A stretch of 64,000 nt of DNA from assembly GCA_030248195.1 (NCBI GenBank), contig JASAND010026017.1, positions 35,737 to 99,736 on the forward strand, in the 5' to 3' direction. Below, piece after piece: positions 30,573-42,146 of the stretch. Made by a program: the position numbers and the translations under genes. Below the pieces are notes generated by a model. It saw nothing but the letters and a program-made list of their open reading frames with translations, had not been told where the DNA came from and did not search any database. The DNA comes from Trissonchulus latispiculum. Its lineage: Eukaryota; Nematoda; Enoplea; Enoplida; Ironidae. Positions within the stretch are counted from its first letter, which is position 1; each line of letters opens with the position of its first letter.

Positions 30573-30827
30573 AAGAGTACATAATAGCTAAGAGTGTGAC
30601 AAACGTCACGTTGTATAGTTATTAGGCTTGCGGCATGGCCTGCACGATAACGGCTGACCCCCCCCCACAAATTAGCTCATCACTTCAAAAAAGATTGCAC
30701 GCTATGTTTGTGTGCAGAATCTGGCAACAGACGCACATTGAACCAACTGACTAGTAGTATTTTTGAGCTTTAGAACGTAGGCATACCGTGCCTTGTCACA
30801 CTCTAAAGTTATTTATTTAGTATTCTT
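30573..30827. mobile_element. Diverged foldback MITE, related to 33656-34027
   Basis: The ends are AAGAGTACATAATAGCTAAG at the left and an imperfect reverse complement ending AGTATTCTT at the right, both running into (T)GTGTGACA / TGTCACAC. The left terminus is nearly that of the element at 33656-34027. The flanks TCCGGCACC (30564-30572) and CCCGGCACC (30828-30836) match at 8 of 9 bases and look like a target duplication. An 8-9-bp duplication would fit hAT, Merlin or P types. No coding capacity. Confidence 0.6.
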
Positions 30828-30836
30828 CCCGGCACC

Positions 30837-33126
30837 AATCGTATCGGTGCTCGAAAAAGTGTCAATCACACATGTGCATTTGGAAGGGGTTGGGGTCTTA
30901 TCCACAACCTGAAGCTCATCCCCAGAAACCTGTTTTCCGGTTTTTTGGGCAAGAAATCGGAAATATTTTTCTACTTTTCTGTTGTCAAGTCCAGATACAT
31001 TCGAACACAGATTGAACGGTGGTTAGTCTAAGGATGTAGCTTTACAGAGAGGTGGAGAAGCAAAGTTTCGTTTCAGTGTAAACTGGACCTCTATCCTTAG
31101 TCAAAAAGCAGAAGTTAACTCAAGTTAATCCGCTAACTAACGCAGATAAAACAATTAGAAATGAAAACTTCAACTATTGTTAACTTAGATGTAAGAAGAA
31201 ACGAGAAGCCTCAATTGCAAGTGACATGACATCTGAACCTTCGTTCGTGTTCAACTTCCCTGTTCTCAAAGACCCTTCGTTCTGTCGGTTAAGTTTTAGC
31301 TCCACTAAGCTTTTTACCGGTAGGTAACTGTATTGGGTCATCCCTAACCGGGTTCAGTCACTTCGATTCTATCAACAAATCAGACTGATCACATAAAATC
31401 AGCAACGATTTTCTTTGTCCCTTCCATGTAGGGTAATCGATACCTTGAGACCAACTCAGACCTTAGCCTGAAATTGTGCCAGCCAACATTTACTAGTACA
31501 AACGCCTACTGAAATAGACTGTACCTAAGGAAAATCTGACTCTAATCCAAATTGAGAAATCCGCGAGCTCGCCATTCACCATCCGTCCCCCAATAATTGA
31601 TTCATTTTGAGAGCTAATTCGTTGATAACGGAAGTAATTTTCTACAAAAGTGGGCTTCATCTCCAACTCTACAACAACAGCCTAATGAAGCTTAATATTA
31701 GGCAGGATAGCACCTTTAAACTAATAATAGAATCATATTTTGAGGAAAAGTGTGATTCGAGTGAATAGAGGCTTCCTCAGGAGTCTTTCATTCGACTGAA
31801 CAGAGTGTGACGCTTCTTAGTTCAGTTCATTAATTGATGGAACAGCAATACAGTTCTACACTTCTACGCCTGATGTCTACAGTAAGCCCCAGTGAACACA
31901 CATTACACTGGCATATGTGACACCCTTTCTATGCGTGAGTTGGATAAAATCAAGCTTGTGTCAGAGGGGGGTCTAGTTTGTTGTTCTCCTTTTGAAAAGA
32001 TCCTTGACTCAACCCACCAACCGGCAAACCAACCGTTCTGTCTGTGAAATTTTTACCTATCCAACATGAAATAAAGGAGAATGTTTAGCTAAATGTAGTC
32101 AACTCTAAAATTAAAGACAAAATAGGAGACTTTACATAAAGCTGTCATTGACTATTGACCAAAATATGACAGATTATATATGTCGTGAAACACAAATTTA
32201 TCGTAATTGCAAATTTCGTCAACGAAACGCAAATTTGCGCTTACGTTAACGTAAATTCTAATGGTCCTCGGTTTCAAGACTGAATTAACTATTACCGTTG
32301 TGAACTGTGCGTAAACATGCATATGCAAAAAAAGTTTAAATGTGGGATATGTTGGATATGATTGGACATTAAGAAATCCTATAGCAGTTTAGTGGAGGAC
32401 AACCCAGATGTAGGACAACCCAGAATATTTCCCGTTCAGATGTTGCCCTAGTCAAAGTGTTTTTGCAAAACTGCATTTCTCTATATACATATTTGGACAA
32501 TAAACTTTGTTCCTTTATAAAAAGTTAAGGCGATAAATGCAATTCCAGATAAGTCATAGAGAACGATTCTTCACTTCTGTTTTCATCAATATTAGTTAAG
32601 TTTAAAAGAGAGACAGAGTGAAAGCGGAATTCCCAGTCGGCACCAATTGCGCTGAAAACTGTATCTGTTCGATAACCCAATTCTGCAGAATAATTATTAC
32701 AAGAATTCTTATATAACATTGTAAAATCAAAATGTTTAATCCGGGTTATACTCTATAAGCATAGAAATACTTTTATACTTAAGTAGTAGTCTAATAGTAA
32801 AATTAAAAAATTTGTTTCATATATGGTTAATGTGCAAAAGAGCACGTTTTTTTACATCCGGGCCTGGATCTGGGTCTGGACGGGTCCGAGTCTGACGTGG
32901 CGAGTCCGGGCCGGGTCCGAAAATTTGGACCCAGAGCCAACTCTGCATTATCCGTCTCTTATATTTATACAAAAGCCCTATGACTTACGCCATGGCCTAA
33001 GGCAACTGCCTAAGCAACATTTTCAGGTGCGCAGTAATTAATTACTTTATGTACTTTGTCTCCAATTAATTATCCAAAATACCGGTTATCCTGTACTGAT
33101 CTGCTGAGACCTGTCGATAGTGATGT
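30837..33126. other. Non-coding sequence
   Basis: About 2.3 kb with no gene. A GGGTCC/GGGCC-rich patch at 32855-32945 resembles the end of a decayed non-autonomous transposon but has no partner end that I can find. Confidence 0.45.
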
Positions 33127-33260
33127 TTCAGTCACTGAAACTGAAACTGAAACTGAAAGTATTTGGGAAAGTAGACTGAAACTGAAACTGAATCTGAAAA
33201 GATTTAAGCTGTCCGACTGAAACTGAAACTGAAACTAAAACTATATTCGAAACTGAACTG
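33127..33260. repeat. Degenerate GAAACT hexanucleotide repeat
   Basis: Blocks of CTGAAA/GAAACT separated by short non-repeat segments. Part of a patchy tandem array. No gene. Confidence 0.8.
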
Positions 33261-33655
33261 AAACTGGAACTGGCTGTCTTCAAACTGGCTTCAAACAGGC
33301 TGTCGAGACTTTTGCACTCCATTGAATCTTTTTTCGGAAGTGGTCTAACACGCGAACCATCGTATCTTTGAGGTTCCTTTACCACGAATGGTTCCAGACA
33401 GTTTTTCCTTGTACAAAAGTTGGGTGCTTTTGTGACTCCATTTGAGGTGTACGAAAGCCGCCACCTTCCCTAACTGTGACTGTCACTTGATCGATTAATT
33501 TATAAACCAATAATTCCATTTTTAACGAAACGGTAGATGTAAAGCTTCTAGTATATATGTGTTTCGAACCACTGTTGTTTTGTGAACTGCTTGAAGTAGA
33601 TATCATATCCTAACCACTCATAAGATCGCTCATTCACGTTTACATAAGTTCATGT

Positions 33656-34027
33656 ATCAAGAGTACATAATGATAAGAGTATGACAGCAGGTACACTCCT
33701 GTTATCAGCAGAAAACCATGCTCTGCACGCTAACGCCCTATCCCCCACAAATCTATCCAGTGACCCCCCACAAATGACCCCAGCAGCCACCCCCCACAAA
33801 TCAGACCCTAGTGGTATTTCAATTTCACTAGGTTCTGATTTGGGGGGGGGGGGTGGCTGACTGGGGTCCAATTTGTGGGGGGGTCACTGGATACCGATTT
33901 GTGGGGGGGTCATATCCACTAGGGTCTGATTTGTGGGGGGGTAGGGCGTTAGCGTGCAGAGCATGGTTTTCTGCTGATAACAGGGAGTGTGCCTGCTGTC
34001 ATACTCTTATCATTAGGTACTCTTGAT
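33656..34027. mobile_element. Foldback element with long inverted arms and G-runs
   Basis: The left arm, beginning ATCAAGAGTACATAATGATA, is mirrored by the right arm ending in GTACTCTTGAT. Complementarity continues past the CATGCTCTGCACGCTAACGC block to the centre near 33830. The right arm has an extra insertion and several runs of 7 or more G. Nearly the whole 372 bp can form one hairpin. I found no convincing target duplication. The related copy at 30573-30827 shows it is a family. Confidence 0.75.
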
Positions 34028-34918
34028 GATATTAAGTAACCAGATATCGTACTCAAGCTTGATAAAATGTTAACAAATTGGAAAAACTTGCTAAGAATTT
34101 CTATGGGTTTTTGACACAAGCTTAAGAAATAATATCAAGATCCCTGGTGTGAACAGGTTTTCAGACCGTTCCAAACAGATGTCTAATAAATCATTCACGT
34201 ACAGTCAGTCCGAGTAACCTTATGTCTCCGAATACAAATGAGGAAAAAGTTTCTAAACTCTGGGAAGAAGCAACCAGCAGTAACGAAAGATAACGCTTTT
34301 GGTTGATGGCTACTAAAGGTGAAAGATAACACAGGTTACCAATCTCCCTTCTTGCCCTCCTTTTCAATGACAGTCCCTGTCTAAAAGTGCACTCTGTAAG
34401 TTATATATAAATATACGCTGGTTACAGACTGTAACCAGCGTATATTTCTAAACAGCGTCCTTACTCAGACTAAATTTTCAATTTTGCGTTTCTCTGGAAC
34501 AAATCTATTTTTACTTTAATGGAGACTGTTAAAGTCCTATCTCTTTCAAGAATGTCCACAGCATGTTCTTGACAGAACACTTTTATGAGATTGCCATTTC
34601 CAATACTAGTCGGCTGAATTGAAGGTGTCTAGTGGAGTGTAAAAAGTGCCGTCTTTGCGAAGGATTAAAACACCGCATGTGCTTATTATATACTCTTATC
34701 ATTGGAAGATACGGTGGAAGGCTAAGCAAATGGTCTCCCATAGAGAACGCTATGGAGACATCAACTGCCCGCCCACGTGAGCAGAGTTTTAACCCATTTG
34801 ATCAGGACGATTTATTAAGAGCATCTTAAGATTGGCAATCATATAAGGAAGAGGCACTTCAGTAAATGAGCCAGCACAGACAAGAGAACTCCGCCGTGGC
34901 GACGAGAAGTTCGACTAA
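34028..34918. other. Non-coding sequence with one near-perfect palindrome
   Basis: No gene. It contains the 19-bp-arm palindrome at 34409-34447. It ends at the TIR element boundary, where CTAA replaces the expected TTAA. Confidence 0.5.
34409..34447. repeat. Perfect inverted repeat, 19-bp arms, 1-nt centre
   Basis: AAATATACGCTGGTTACAG is followed by A and then its exact reverse complement. Such a perfect palindrome is too tight for a miRNA precursor. Confidence 0.9.
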
Positions 34919-35132
34919 GGTGGTGACTCCTTTTGGAGACATCAACTTCGAACCGCTATAACTCTTCATTACTTGGAGTTTTGAAGCAATTTTTAAATCA
35001 AATTAATGAAACAAATTTCGGAATTTCAAAACTTTTTTCACTGTAATTCAGAAGGAGTGTATTTTTCCAGAGTTTTTTTGCAGACTGAAGTAAATTTTTC
35101 GAGAGACATCGTTTTTATCATTCGGTAGGTAC

Positions 35133-37295
35133 TAGAGCTGGGGCCGGTTCCACTAGAACCGGTTGGAACCGGAACCGGAAACGGAACCGAACCGGAATGA
35201 TTTTTAGAACCGGAACCGGTAGAATTTGGAACCGGCCGGTTCCAGGCTCAAAAATTGAGCTTGAAGTAAAATTTTTGCCAAATGTAAAATTTTGCAATAG
35301 TTGGATTTTGGGCCTGGATCTTATAATTAGCAGCTTTGATTTATTATGATTTTTTGTCTGCAGTTGAAGCTGGGCTGCGTTGGTACGAATGTAGAATCAT
35401 AGCGAATAATTCGAAATCGGCGGATTACTACATACGATAGTTGTGTACATTCAAGAAGACTTAACGAATAGTGATAACGATTTCTAAATATTTGTTTATT
35501 CTCACTTAGTTAATTGCTTTAAAATTAATACGGAAAATTTTGGTATTTATTGCAGAATTTCGACTCAAGCTAAACTGAATCTAAAATGACCAAAATGTGT
35601 TGATGGTAGTACGTCACGTGCAGCAAACATTGAAAGACTATTATTCAATTTTTGGAGTTCAACGATAATTTTTAAATCATTTTAAAGCTTAGTTAAATTT
35701 AATAATTTTAAAGTTACTACAAGTATGCAGAGTACGCCAGTCTAAAATCGAATGTTCGACTTGGACATGCGATCATACGAAAACAAGCTTTGAACAGGGA
35801 TTGATTTCTCCATGTGTGGGAAGCAAAAGATTGGCGATCTCAGTTCACGCTACAAAAAGCGTCTCCCGAAGGCTATTTGTTCTGAAATTTTTTAATGAAA
35901 ACACAATATTTTGAGAAAATGTAAATTTTATTCGAATTTCGCCAAAAGTTTCAAGTTTGGACGCTTGTATTTCTCTCGAGCAAAATTAAACACAAAACTT
36001 AAAAATTTCTCTGAACAGTTTTCTCAAAAATGTGTGCGTAAAGACGCTATCTAATTGCTGGAATGAGTTGAGAGGAATCCGTGTTCATGAATCTAGCCGC
36101 CATGTTCAAAATTTCGTGTTGCTGTGCTTAGGCAGAGATGCTGCGGAGCAGAGACATCAAACTCGAAAACCAAACCAAATCAAGCCAAAATCAAACGAGC
36201 TTTGAAAATCAATTTTCCTTATTATAATTTAAACCGCAAGGAATCGAAGAATACTTTGAAGAGCAAATTTGTAAGTTTTGGTTAGAGCAATCGAAAGACT
36301 ATAAGTTTGTATATAGTTTTATTTTCATTAATCTCATTACTTTTGCTTCAAAAACGCAGCTGCTTTTGAGAACGCTTCAAATATTCTTTAGACCTAAGCT
36401 GGAGTCAACATCTCCGAAGAAAATTTAAACTTAGCAGGAGCAGAAACATTTCAAAACTGCTAGTACCTATTTTCCTATTTTTCAGGAACTTTTTCTGTAA
36501 GAGAGAAGGTGCATAAAGAGAAAGAGACGTCGGCATAACTAATCTGTTGTTAGGAACTAAATACTTACATAGAGGTGTGTCTGTGTGAAAGAGCACTAAG
36601 TTAAATTTTAATATTTCTATTTTCAAATATATTAACTACATTTAAAATTTCTGGAAACATCTTTCGGAAGCGACCGTAGTTAGTTAAAAGTCAGTTAAAA
36701 GTTAGTTAAAAGAAATTTAAAACTAAGCTTTCAGCAATTCTCATAAATTTTTGAAATATTTTCCTGCTTTTAAGATTTCTTTGGGTTGGTAGGCGCTGTT
36801 GATATACCGCGCTGTTTGTTCATTTTTTCAAATTCATAATTTCAGGATATACCATACAGGCATCATAAACATTTTGATATGCAGTACCCTTGAACAGTCA
36901 ACTGCCGGAACAATTTTGTTTCTTATGACAAAAGTAAATATTAAAAGTTTCAATGTAGGGCATGGTAGGTTACAAGATGTCCAAAAATGTTCTACAGTAA
37001 CAAATCGAAAATTGATTCAGAAAATTAAAAACTGTTGTCTAGTTGCTTGGTATGTTTAATCCAATTGATTTATACCATTGCTTCTTCATTTTGATTGTAT
37101 AAGCCCTATAGGGGCCTACAACAAATGTTAAATAACAAAGAAAATTATCACTACAAATTTTGTACTTGGAACCGGGAACCGGAAGCTAGAACCGGAACCG
37201 GAACCGGAACCGGTACCCTAGAACCCGAACCGGAGCCGGTACCCTCGAACCGGAACCGGAACCGGTTTCGAAAATTGGAACCGGCCCCAGCTCTA
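35133..37295. mobile_element. hAT-like non-autonomous element, 8-bp target duplication
   Basis: The ends are TAGAGCTGGGGCCGGTTCC and its exact reverse complement (37277-37295). They are flanked by a perfect 8-bp direct repeat, GTAGGTAC (35125-35132 and 37296-37303). An 8-bp duplication with a TAGAG-type terminus fits the hAT superfamily. Behind both termini are arrays of GGAACC/GGTTCC hexamers in opposite orientation, extending the inverted ends. The 2.16-kb interior is AT-rich and I see no transposase frame, so it is non-autonomous or a dead deletion derivative. Confidence 0.85.
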
Positions 37296-37828
37296 GTAGG
37301 TACCTCTATCAAATAGCTGGGGATCCTTTTTTAATTATGAAATCGTTCTTCGTTTTGGAGAAATTGGCTTAAATATGCGCGCAACATGGATTTTGCCTAC
37401 TTTCCCCAATTTTGGTATGCGACAACTATAGCCAGAATGCGGCAATCGGGGCAACTAAAAAAGGGTCCCGGAGTATTTTTGTAGAACATATCTACTAAGT
37501 GGCAACCGTCAATCTTGCGTACTAAGTGCTCCACAATTGCTGGAAAAAATTTGGTCGTGTCTATGCAAAAACAATATTTTTATGATAGCAGCGCATAGGA
37601 TAGCAATTGGAAGATGATCATCCTTCGAATAATTTGTCTCCGGGAGACCTTCAAATCGACACCCTTAGCTTAATTTTTCGGCTTGCGCAGCTCAAGAAAT
37701 AAGCGATTATATTTATCTGCAAAATGCCAAGTTTTCAATGCCAAAATAAGAAAACTGGATAGATCTCACGACAGAAAAAGCTAGAAAGATACTTTGAAAA
37801 TCAGAAAAGTAGAGCTCAATGAGATCTT

Positions 37829-38080
37829 TTGAATGGCTCTAAGCTTCACTTCAATAAGATCCTGAGTTTGACCGTACTCCTTTCTTAAAATCGTGATGGC
37901 TTCTTGATAGCTGGAAGCCTGCACTCCCAGACCTTTGATCTTATTGTAGGCTGGACCTCTCAAAACATGATGTAGATAATCTAATTTTTGTTTCTCATGC
38001 AGCTGACTGTGTGAGTGGACATTAACCTCAAACGATTCCCAAAAGTTTTGCCATTCTAGCCAATCTCCGCTAAAAGTTGG
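37829..38080 (-). pseudogene. BEL/Pao gag (DUF1759) fragment, inverted copy
   Basis: The minus strand encodes PTFSGDWLEWQNFWESFEV... to GQTDLI-type residues, nearly identical to residues encoded by 38775-39027 on the plus strand. It is only this about 250-bp piece, with unrelated sequence on both sides. The two copies face each other with about 695 bp between, so a transcript through both would form a long hairpin. Not a functional gene. Confidence 0.85.
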
Positions 38081-38121
38081 TAGCAGGGATTCTAAGTTTA
38101 CAATTATCAACGTTTACTTCA

Positions 38122-39156
38122 ATGGCTAGTGGAATTTCAAAGGATTGCAGCAACCCCTGTGCGAAATGTTTCCAAAACACCGTGGACGGATAATCTGTGA
38201 TCGGTGTTTGGAGTGGTGGTGCTGTCAATGTATTAACAATGGAAATGTCAGGATTCTCACAAAAGAACTTTACTCTGCCCTTACCCAATTCGAAAGTGGA
38301 TTCCCTTGGGTTTGTCAGGACTGTGGTGGCCCAAATATTCTACAACAATTGGACAAGGTTGGTATTTTTACACGGGTTGAACTTTTGGGATTTGGGTGTG
38401 ACACCGCAGTTCTTGGAGAGGGTGATAAGGGTAAGGTTCCCCAGACCAGTCAAGATGGTGGTGGGTCCTCGGGAGCGAGGCAAGACTTGGATAAAGACAA
38501 CCACAAAGACTCGACGACTGATTTATTTCGGATGATGTTAACTTTCATGGAAAGGCAAGAATCACAAAGAAGGGAGGATTTCCTCCAAATGGGAAAGATG
38601 ATGCAAGGCGAAAGACAGGCCAGGAGAGAAGAAATGGATGGTTACCGAGAGGATATGCGACATTTGGTGTATCAACTAGCAAGACCCGCCGAAAATCGCC
38701 AACCGCAATCCTTGACCGGTCCCTTCGGGTCAACAGGTACAGGTAATCTGACTAAATTACCTAAAATAAAGCTGCCAACTTTTAGCGGAGATTGGCTAGA
38801 ATGGCAAAACTTTTGGGAATCGTTTGAGGTTCATGTCCACTCACAAAGTCAGCTGCATGAGAAACAAAAATTAGATTATCTACATCATGTTTTGAGAGGT
38901 CCAGCCTACAATAAGATCAAAGGTCTGGGAGTGCAGGCTTCCAGCTATCAAGAAGCCATCACGATTTTAAGAAAGGAGTACGGTCAAACTCAGGATCTTA
39001 TTAAAGCGAAGCTTAGAGCCATTCAGAATCTACCGATCGTCAAAGAAGGTTACTCTCACTTAGAAAACTTTATCGGCGAGACTAGAGCGCATTCGGTTTC
39101 TCTCAGCAAATTGGGAGTGTCTGAAACTGCTCTAAATTATCAAGTCTACCCACTTT
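38122..39156 (+). pseudogene. gag: BEL/Pao Gag N-terminal part, frameshifted and truncated
   Basis: From ATG 38122 the frame gives a Cys-rich start (DCSNPCAKC). About 65 nt later the reading continues only in another frame as ICDRCLEWWCCQC and WVCQDC. Together these are a PHD-like zinc-finger Cys pattern known at the N terminus of some arthropod BEL/Pao Gags. A Gln/Arg-rich helical segment follows, then the DUF1759 core (LPTFSGDWLEWQNFWE, LRGPAYNKIKGL, YGQTQDLI). The frame is ended by a small MITE inserted at 39159, after which no Gag sequence continues. One frameshift plus the missing C-terminus make it non-functional. It may belong to the same family as the Pol at 61600-64000, which I cannot show. 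Confidence 0.85.
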
Positions 39157-39158
39157 TA

Positions 39159-39290
39159 CAAAAGTTACATAATCGATGAACTGAGTCGACATTTTGTCGA
39201 CTAGATATGTCGATATGTCCTATTTAGATATGCAACCACGCTCTGCTACCAACAAAATGTCGACTCAGTTCATCGACTATGTAACTTTTG
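39159..39290. mobile_element. TA-flanked MITE inside the BEL gag fragment
   Basis: The imperfect inverted ends CAAAAGTTACATA... and ...TATGTAACTTTTG extend about 40 bp per arm, including a shared TGAACTGAGTCGACATTTTG block. TA lies directly outside both ends (39157-39158, 39291-39292). The TA duplication suggests a Tc1/mariner-type MITE of 132 bp. Confidence 0.7.
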
Positions 39291-39621
39291 TAATCCATAT
39301 ACGTAACCGAACATATCCCATCTATCTCCTTTTAGTTCTAATAGTCTACATATTTTAAGTAAGTTTAACTCTTCGCAAACCACTTCTTCATTCACTTTCT
39401 AATCTTTTCTTGACAAATATAGTCGTCACTGTGCAGCTGCAGCTCAACTGTCAGAAATTGGCACAAAAACTGCCCTGAACAGAATTGCCGAATTTTTGAA
39501 GCGATATTGTGCAGACGGTATTAGAAAGCTAAACGACCTAATTTTGAAAAGTTTCATCACATTTCATCTTGATTGGGGCCTTCAGTCAACAATGCGTGCC
39601 CAAAAGGAGTCACCACCTTAA

Positions 39622-40210
39622 GACACGATACTCAGCAAGGCATCCCAGCAGAAAAGTTCTATGACGTTGGGTCATTCCCTCCTGGAAATTACGTGAGTCG
39701 TACTTTGTATTGGGACAAGCGGCTGCCGCAACCCAGTGTCACTGAAAAACTGAATTGGTTGTTCTTAGAGAACAGAATAAACGAACGGCCAGGCAGCACT
39801 AGTTGCGAGTTGCAGCTCTAGTTCTAACCACGCCAACTCTAAGAGAACCCAAAAGTAGTCAGCGCAACTTGGAAACCGAACAGTTGTCGGAATGCAGAAA
39901 GTTGTCTTCAACGTCTCCTGCATTCATCCGACTGCCATTGATGCTGCGATACTCTTCCTTTCGTCCTTGATACTTTTAGCAATAATTTTTCTTTGTCCTC
40001 CTGTAGTCTCTCTCCGATAGTAGCTCTAATGTCAAAACCTCGTCTTATTTCGTCCGCTAAGACAAATACTGTAGTCTAGGCTGGAGTTGAGCTAGTGCTA
40101 GAACCGAATGAATTGGTGATATTTCCAGACGATCTGTGATAGTTCCCAGTAGTGATGCATACGAATATATCCAACTTGGGTTCTCTCCGTAGCGCACCTG
40201 AAGGAGACTA
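39622..40210. other. Non-coding sequence
   Basis: Nothing recognised between the TIR element and the first duplication unit. Confidence 0.45.
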
Positions 40211-42146
40211 TAGCAACCATGTGCGATGTGATTCGTTTCCACTGTCGTTGAAGCTAAGGAGCGCCAACGACACAACAGCTAGCGCATACGACGGGCTGTT
40301 GGATACTGCCTACTATGCAGAATGACTTCGTTCAGTATGTGCAAGGCAGCAAAGGCTTTGTCGCAAATCTATCCCAGGTGGTTCCGAAAATGAATGAGGA
40401 TGAACCAATGAAAAGTTTAACTCGACTTTATGCTTGTGCCAGTTTACTATAAGGTGAGCCATTTTAATGTGGCTTTCGCGGTATAAAGTATTGTTTTGAT
40501 GGAAAAATTACTAGAATAAAGAAATTACAAGCGCTTGAGCCGTATTCCTAAATTTCCAGATTTGAGTTTTTGGGGTGGTGTCTGTGGGCAGGGTTGCTGG
40601 TCTCGGCTCGGCCTGTCTCGCCCAAAAGCCGAGACTTGTCCAGCGTCGGTCATGGTCTCAGTCATACTGGTCTCTCCCTCAATCTCGATTTCATTGAAAT
40701 TTCGTCACGTCCAACCCTGGCAGGGTACACCCCTACATTTCATGGATCAAACACCGAAATTCCAATGTGCCCCCTCCCCGCCATTCCTAAAGCTTCAATG
40801 TTCCTATGCGCAGGTATACCAGCGTCCAGTCTGCCTCCTGTCAAACCCCTCATAAGAAGGCAGACCCCCTTCCCCTATCCGAGCTCGACTACTTTCCCCT
40901 TGTCGTCCTCACAGACCCGTCCCGCCTAAACGGAGTCCAAAAACAGAGGGAAATTAGTTTGCATTCTTTCGATAAGTTTTCCAAGTATTTGAAAAAAGAG
41001 TGAACAGAAATCTTTTATAGGCAGCAGCTGAAGAAATGCGCGAAATAGTATCCTGCGAATATGATAGTTCGTTAGATTTCTTCCCAAGTCAATTGAGCAC
41101 GACCGCTTCAAATAGCTTGAGGACATTACAAACAAGGGATATACCCTATAGTTGGCGCAGTTACTGCGATCTTATTTCTTACGGATCGGAGCTACTACAG
41201 CTGTTCTCCAACTCCGGTATCGCTTTATAGTGTCAAATTAGAGTGACTTGTTCCAGCAGGCTGTCGAGCATCGCATCTACTCCAGCCAGAAACGCTCCAG
41301 GCGTAAATTCCATCTATTCCTGCTGCCTTGTTGTACTTCAGAGACTTCACAACTGCGATGATCTCTTCACGACTGGGAGTCAAAAATAATCTATATTACT
41401 CTCTCTTGTTGGGGAAATCATTCCCTTCCAATTAGGTTCCAGAGGAGGATCTACTTAAGCAGATTATCAAAACGCTCACTCCATAGCCTGACTTAATCTC
41501 TGGGTTTGTGATCAACTCTCCGTTGGTGTTTCGAATAGGGCAATCCAATCGATACTCGGATTTGAACAGCTGCCTGACTTTATCAAAATGTTTGATATAA
41601 TTGTGGACACCAGCGCAGTTATTCAGTTCAGCCAATGCTCGTTTCCACCTCTCATCCATTTCAGATGCAGATTGGAGTCTACACGTTTCTTCAGTTTCCA
41701 ACGTTTTTCCCGTGTGAGGCTAGATTTACGGTAGTGTCAGTTACCAGATGACCTCGTAGGGAGAGACTGGAGCTCAGTTGTGATAATACTTGAAAAATTA
41801 TTCCAAGCAAAATGCACATCTTCTCAATCACCTCTGTAGTCCCCGCTGAAAATGGTTACGGATCTCAGGAATCCTCAATGGAGCAGTGTTCACAGGTCTC
41901 TGTCTGCAGAAGCTCATGAGCGGCTCAACTTGAATCGAGTCCTGAAGATTACCTTCGCATGTTCGGAGCGATGAACACTATTCCAGTAAAATTTTAATTC
42001 GTTTACAGCGCGGTACCAGGAGGTAAATCTATGCTAGTCTCCCTAGCGCCAATGATTAGTTTTTTCAAAACTTCTCCCAAACATCAGCGTACTTGTTTGA
42101 TGTTTATGTTCCACGATACCATAAAGATTTTGGGTGTACAAAACGC
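40211..42146 (+). repeat. Segmental duplication unit D1
   Basis: Nearly identical to 42732-44687, starting TAGCAACCATGTGCGATGTG and ending ...AAAACGCATTT. It differs by scattered substitutions and small indels (for example an extra CATCGAACGCGTT-type insertion in D2 near 44268). It contains a LINE reverse-transcriptase remnant on the minus strand. Plus-strand frames near 40535-40930 are open in both units but have no recognisable domain. Confidence 0.9.
41282..41710 (-). pseudogene. LINE reverse transcriptase remnant (in D1)
   Basis: Reading the minus strand, a linker (ERWKRALAELNNC..., IRNTNGELITNPEIK) is followed, in another frame, by EEIIAVVKSLKYNKAAGIDGI. The GxLITDPE-like linker and the LK..KAAGIDGI box are the classic start of non-LTR retrotransposon RT domains, RTE/CR1-like. 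The RT core itself is absent. Frameshifts and truncation make it dead. Confidence 0.75.

Larger units (their letters stand above)
34919..39617. mobile_element. TTAA-flanked TIR element, second copy, split by nested insertions
   Basis: The left end GGTGGTGACTCCTTTTGG (preceded by CTAA, a decayed TTAA) and the right end CCAAAAGGAGTCACCACC (followed by TTAA, 39618-39621) match the complete 982-bp copy at 7435-8416. Internal matches confirm it: 37440-37770 mirrors 7690-8050, and 39427-39610 mirrors 7440-7637 in reverse complement. Inside sit a hAT-like element (35133-37295) and BEL/Pao gag material with a small MITE (about 37790-39420). This gives a relative order of insertion. Confidence 0.75.

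Noticed and set aside
32855..32945. GGGTCC/GGGCC-rich patch as a transposon terminus
   Set aside because: I could not find a matching inverted end or target duplication within the window.
40535..40930. Plus-strand frames of 106-119 codons in D1 (and in D2 at 43056-43450)
   Set aside because: They are conserved between D1 and D2 only as part of a recent DNA duplication. No domain, and two overlapping frames are equally open.
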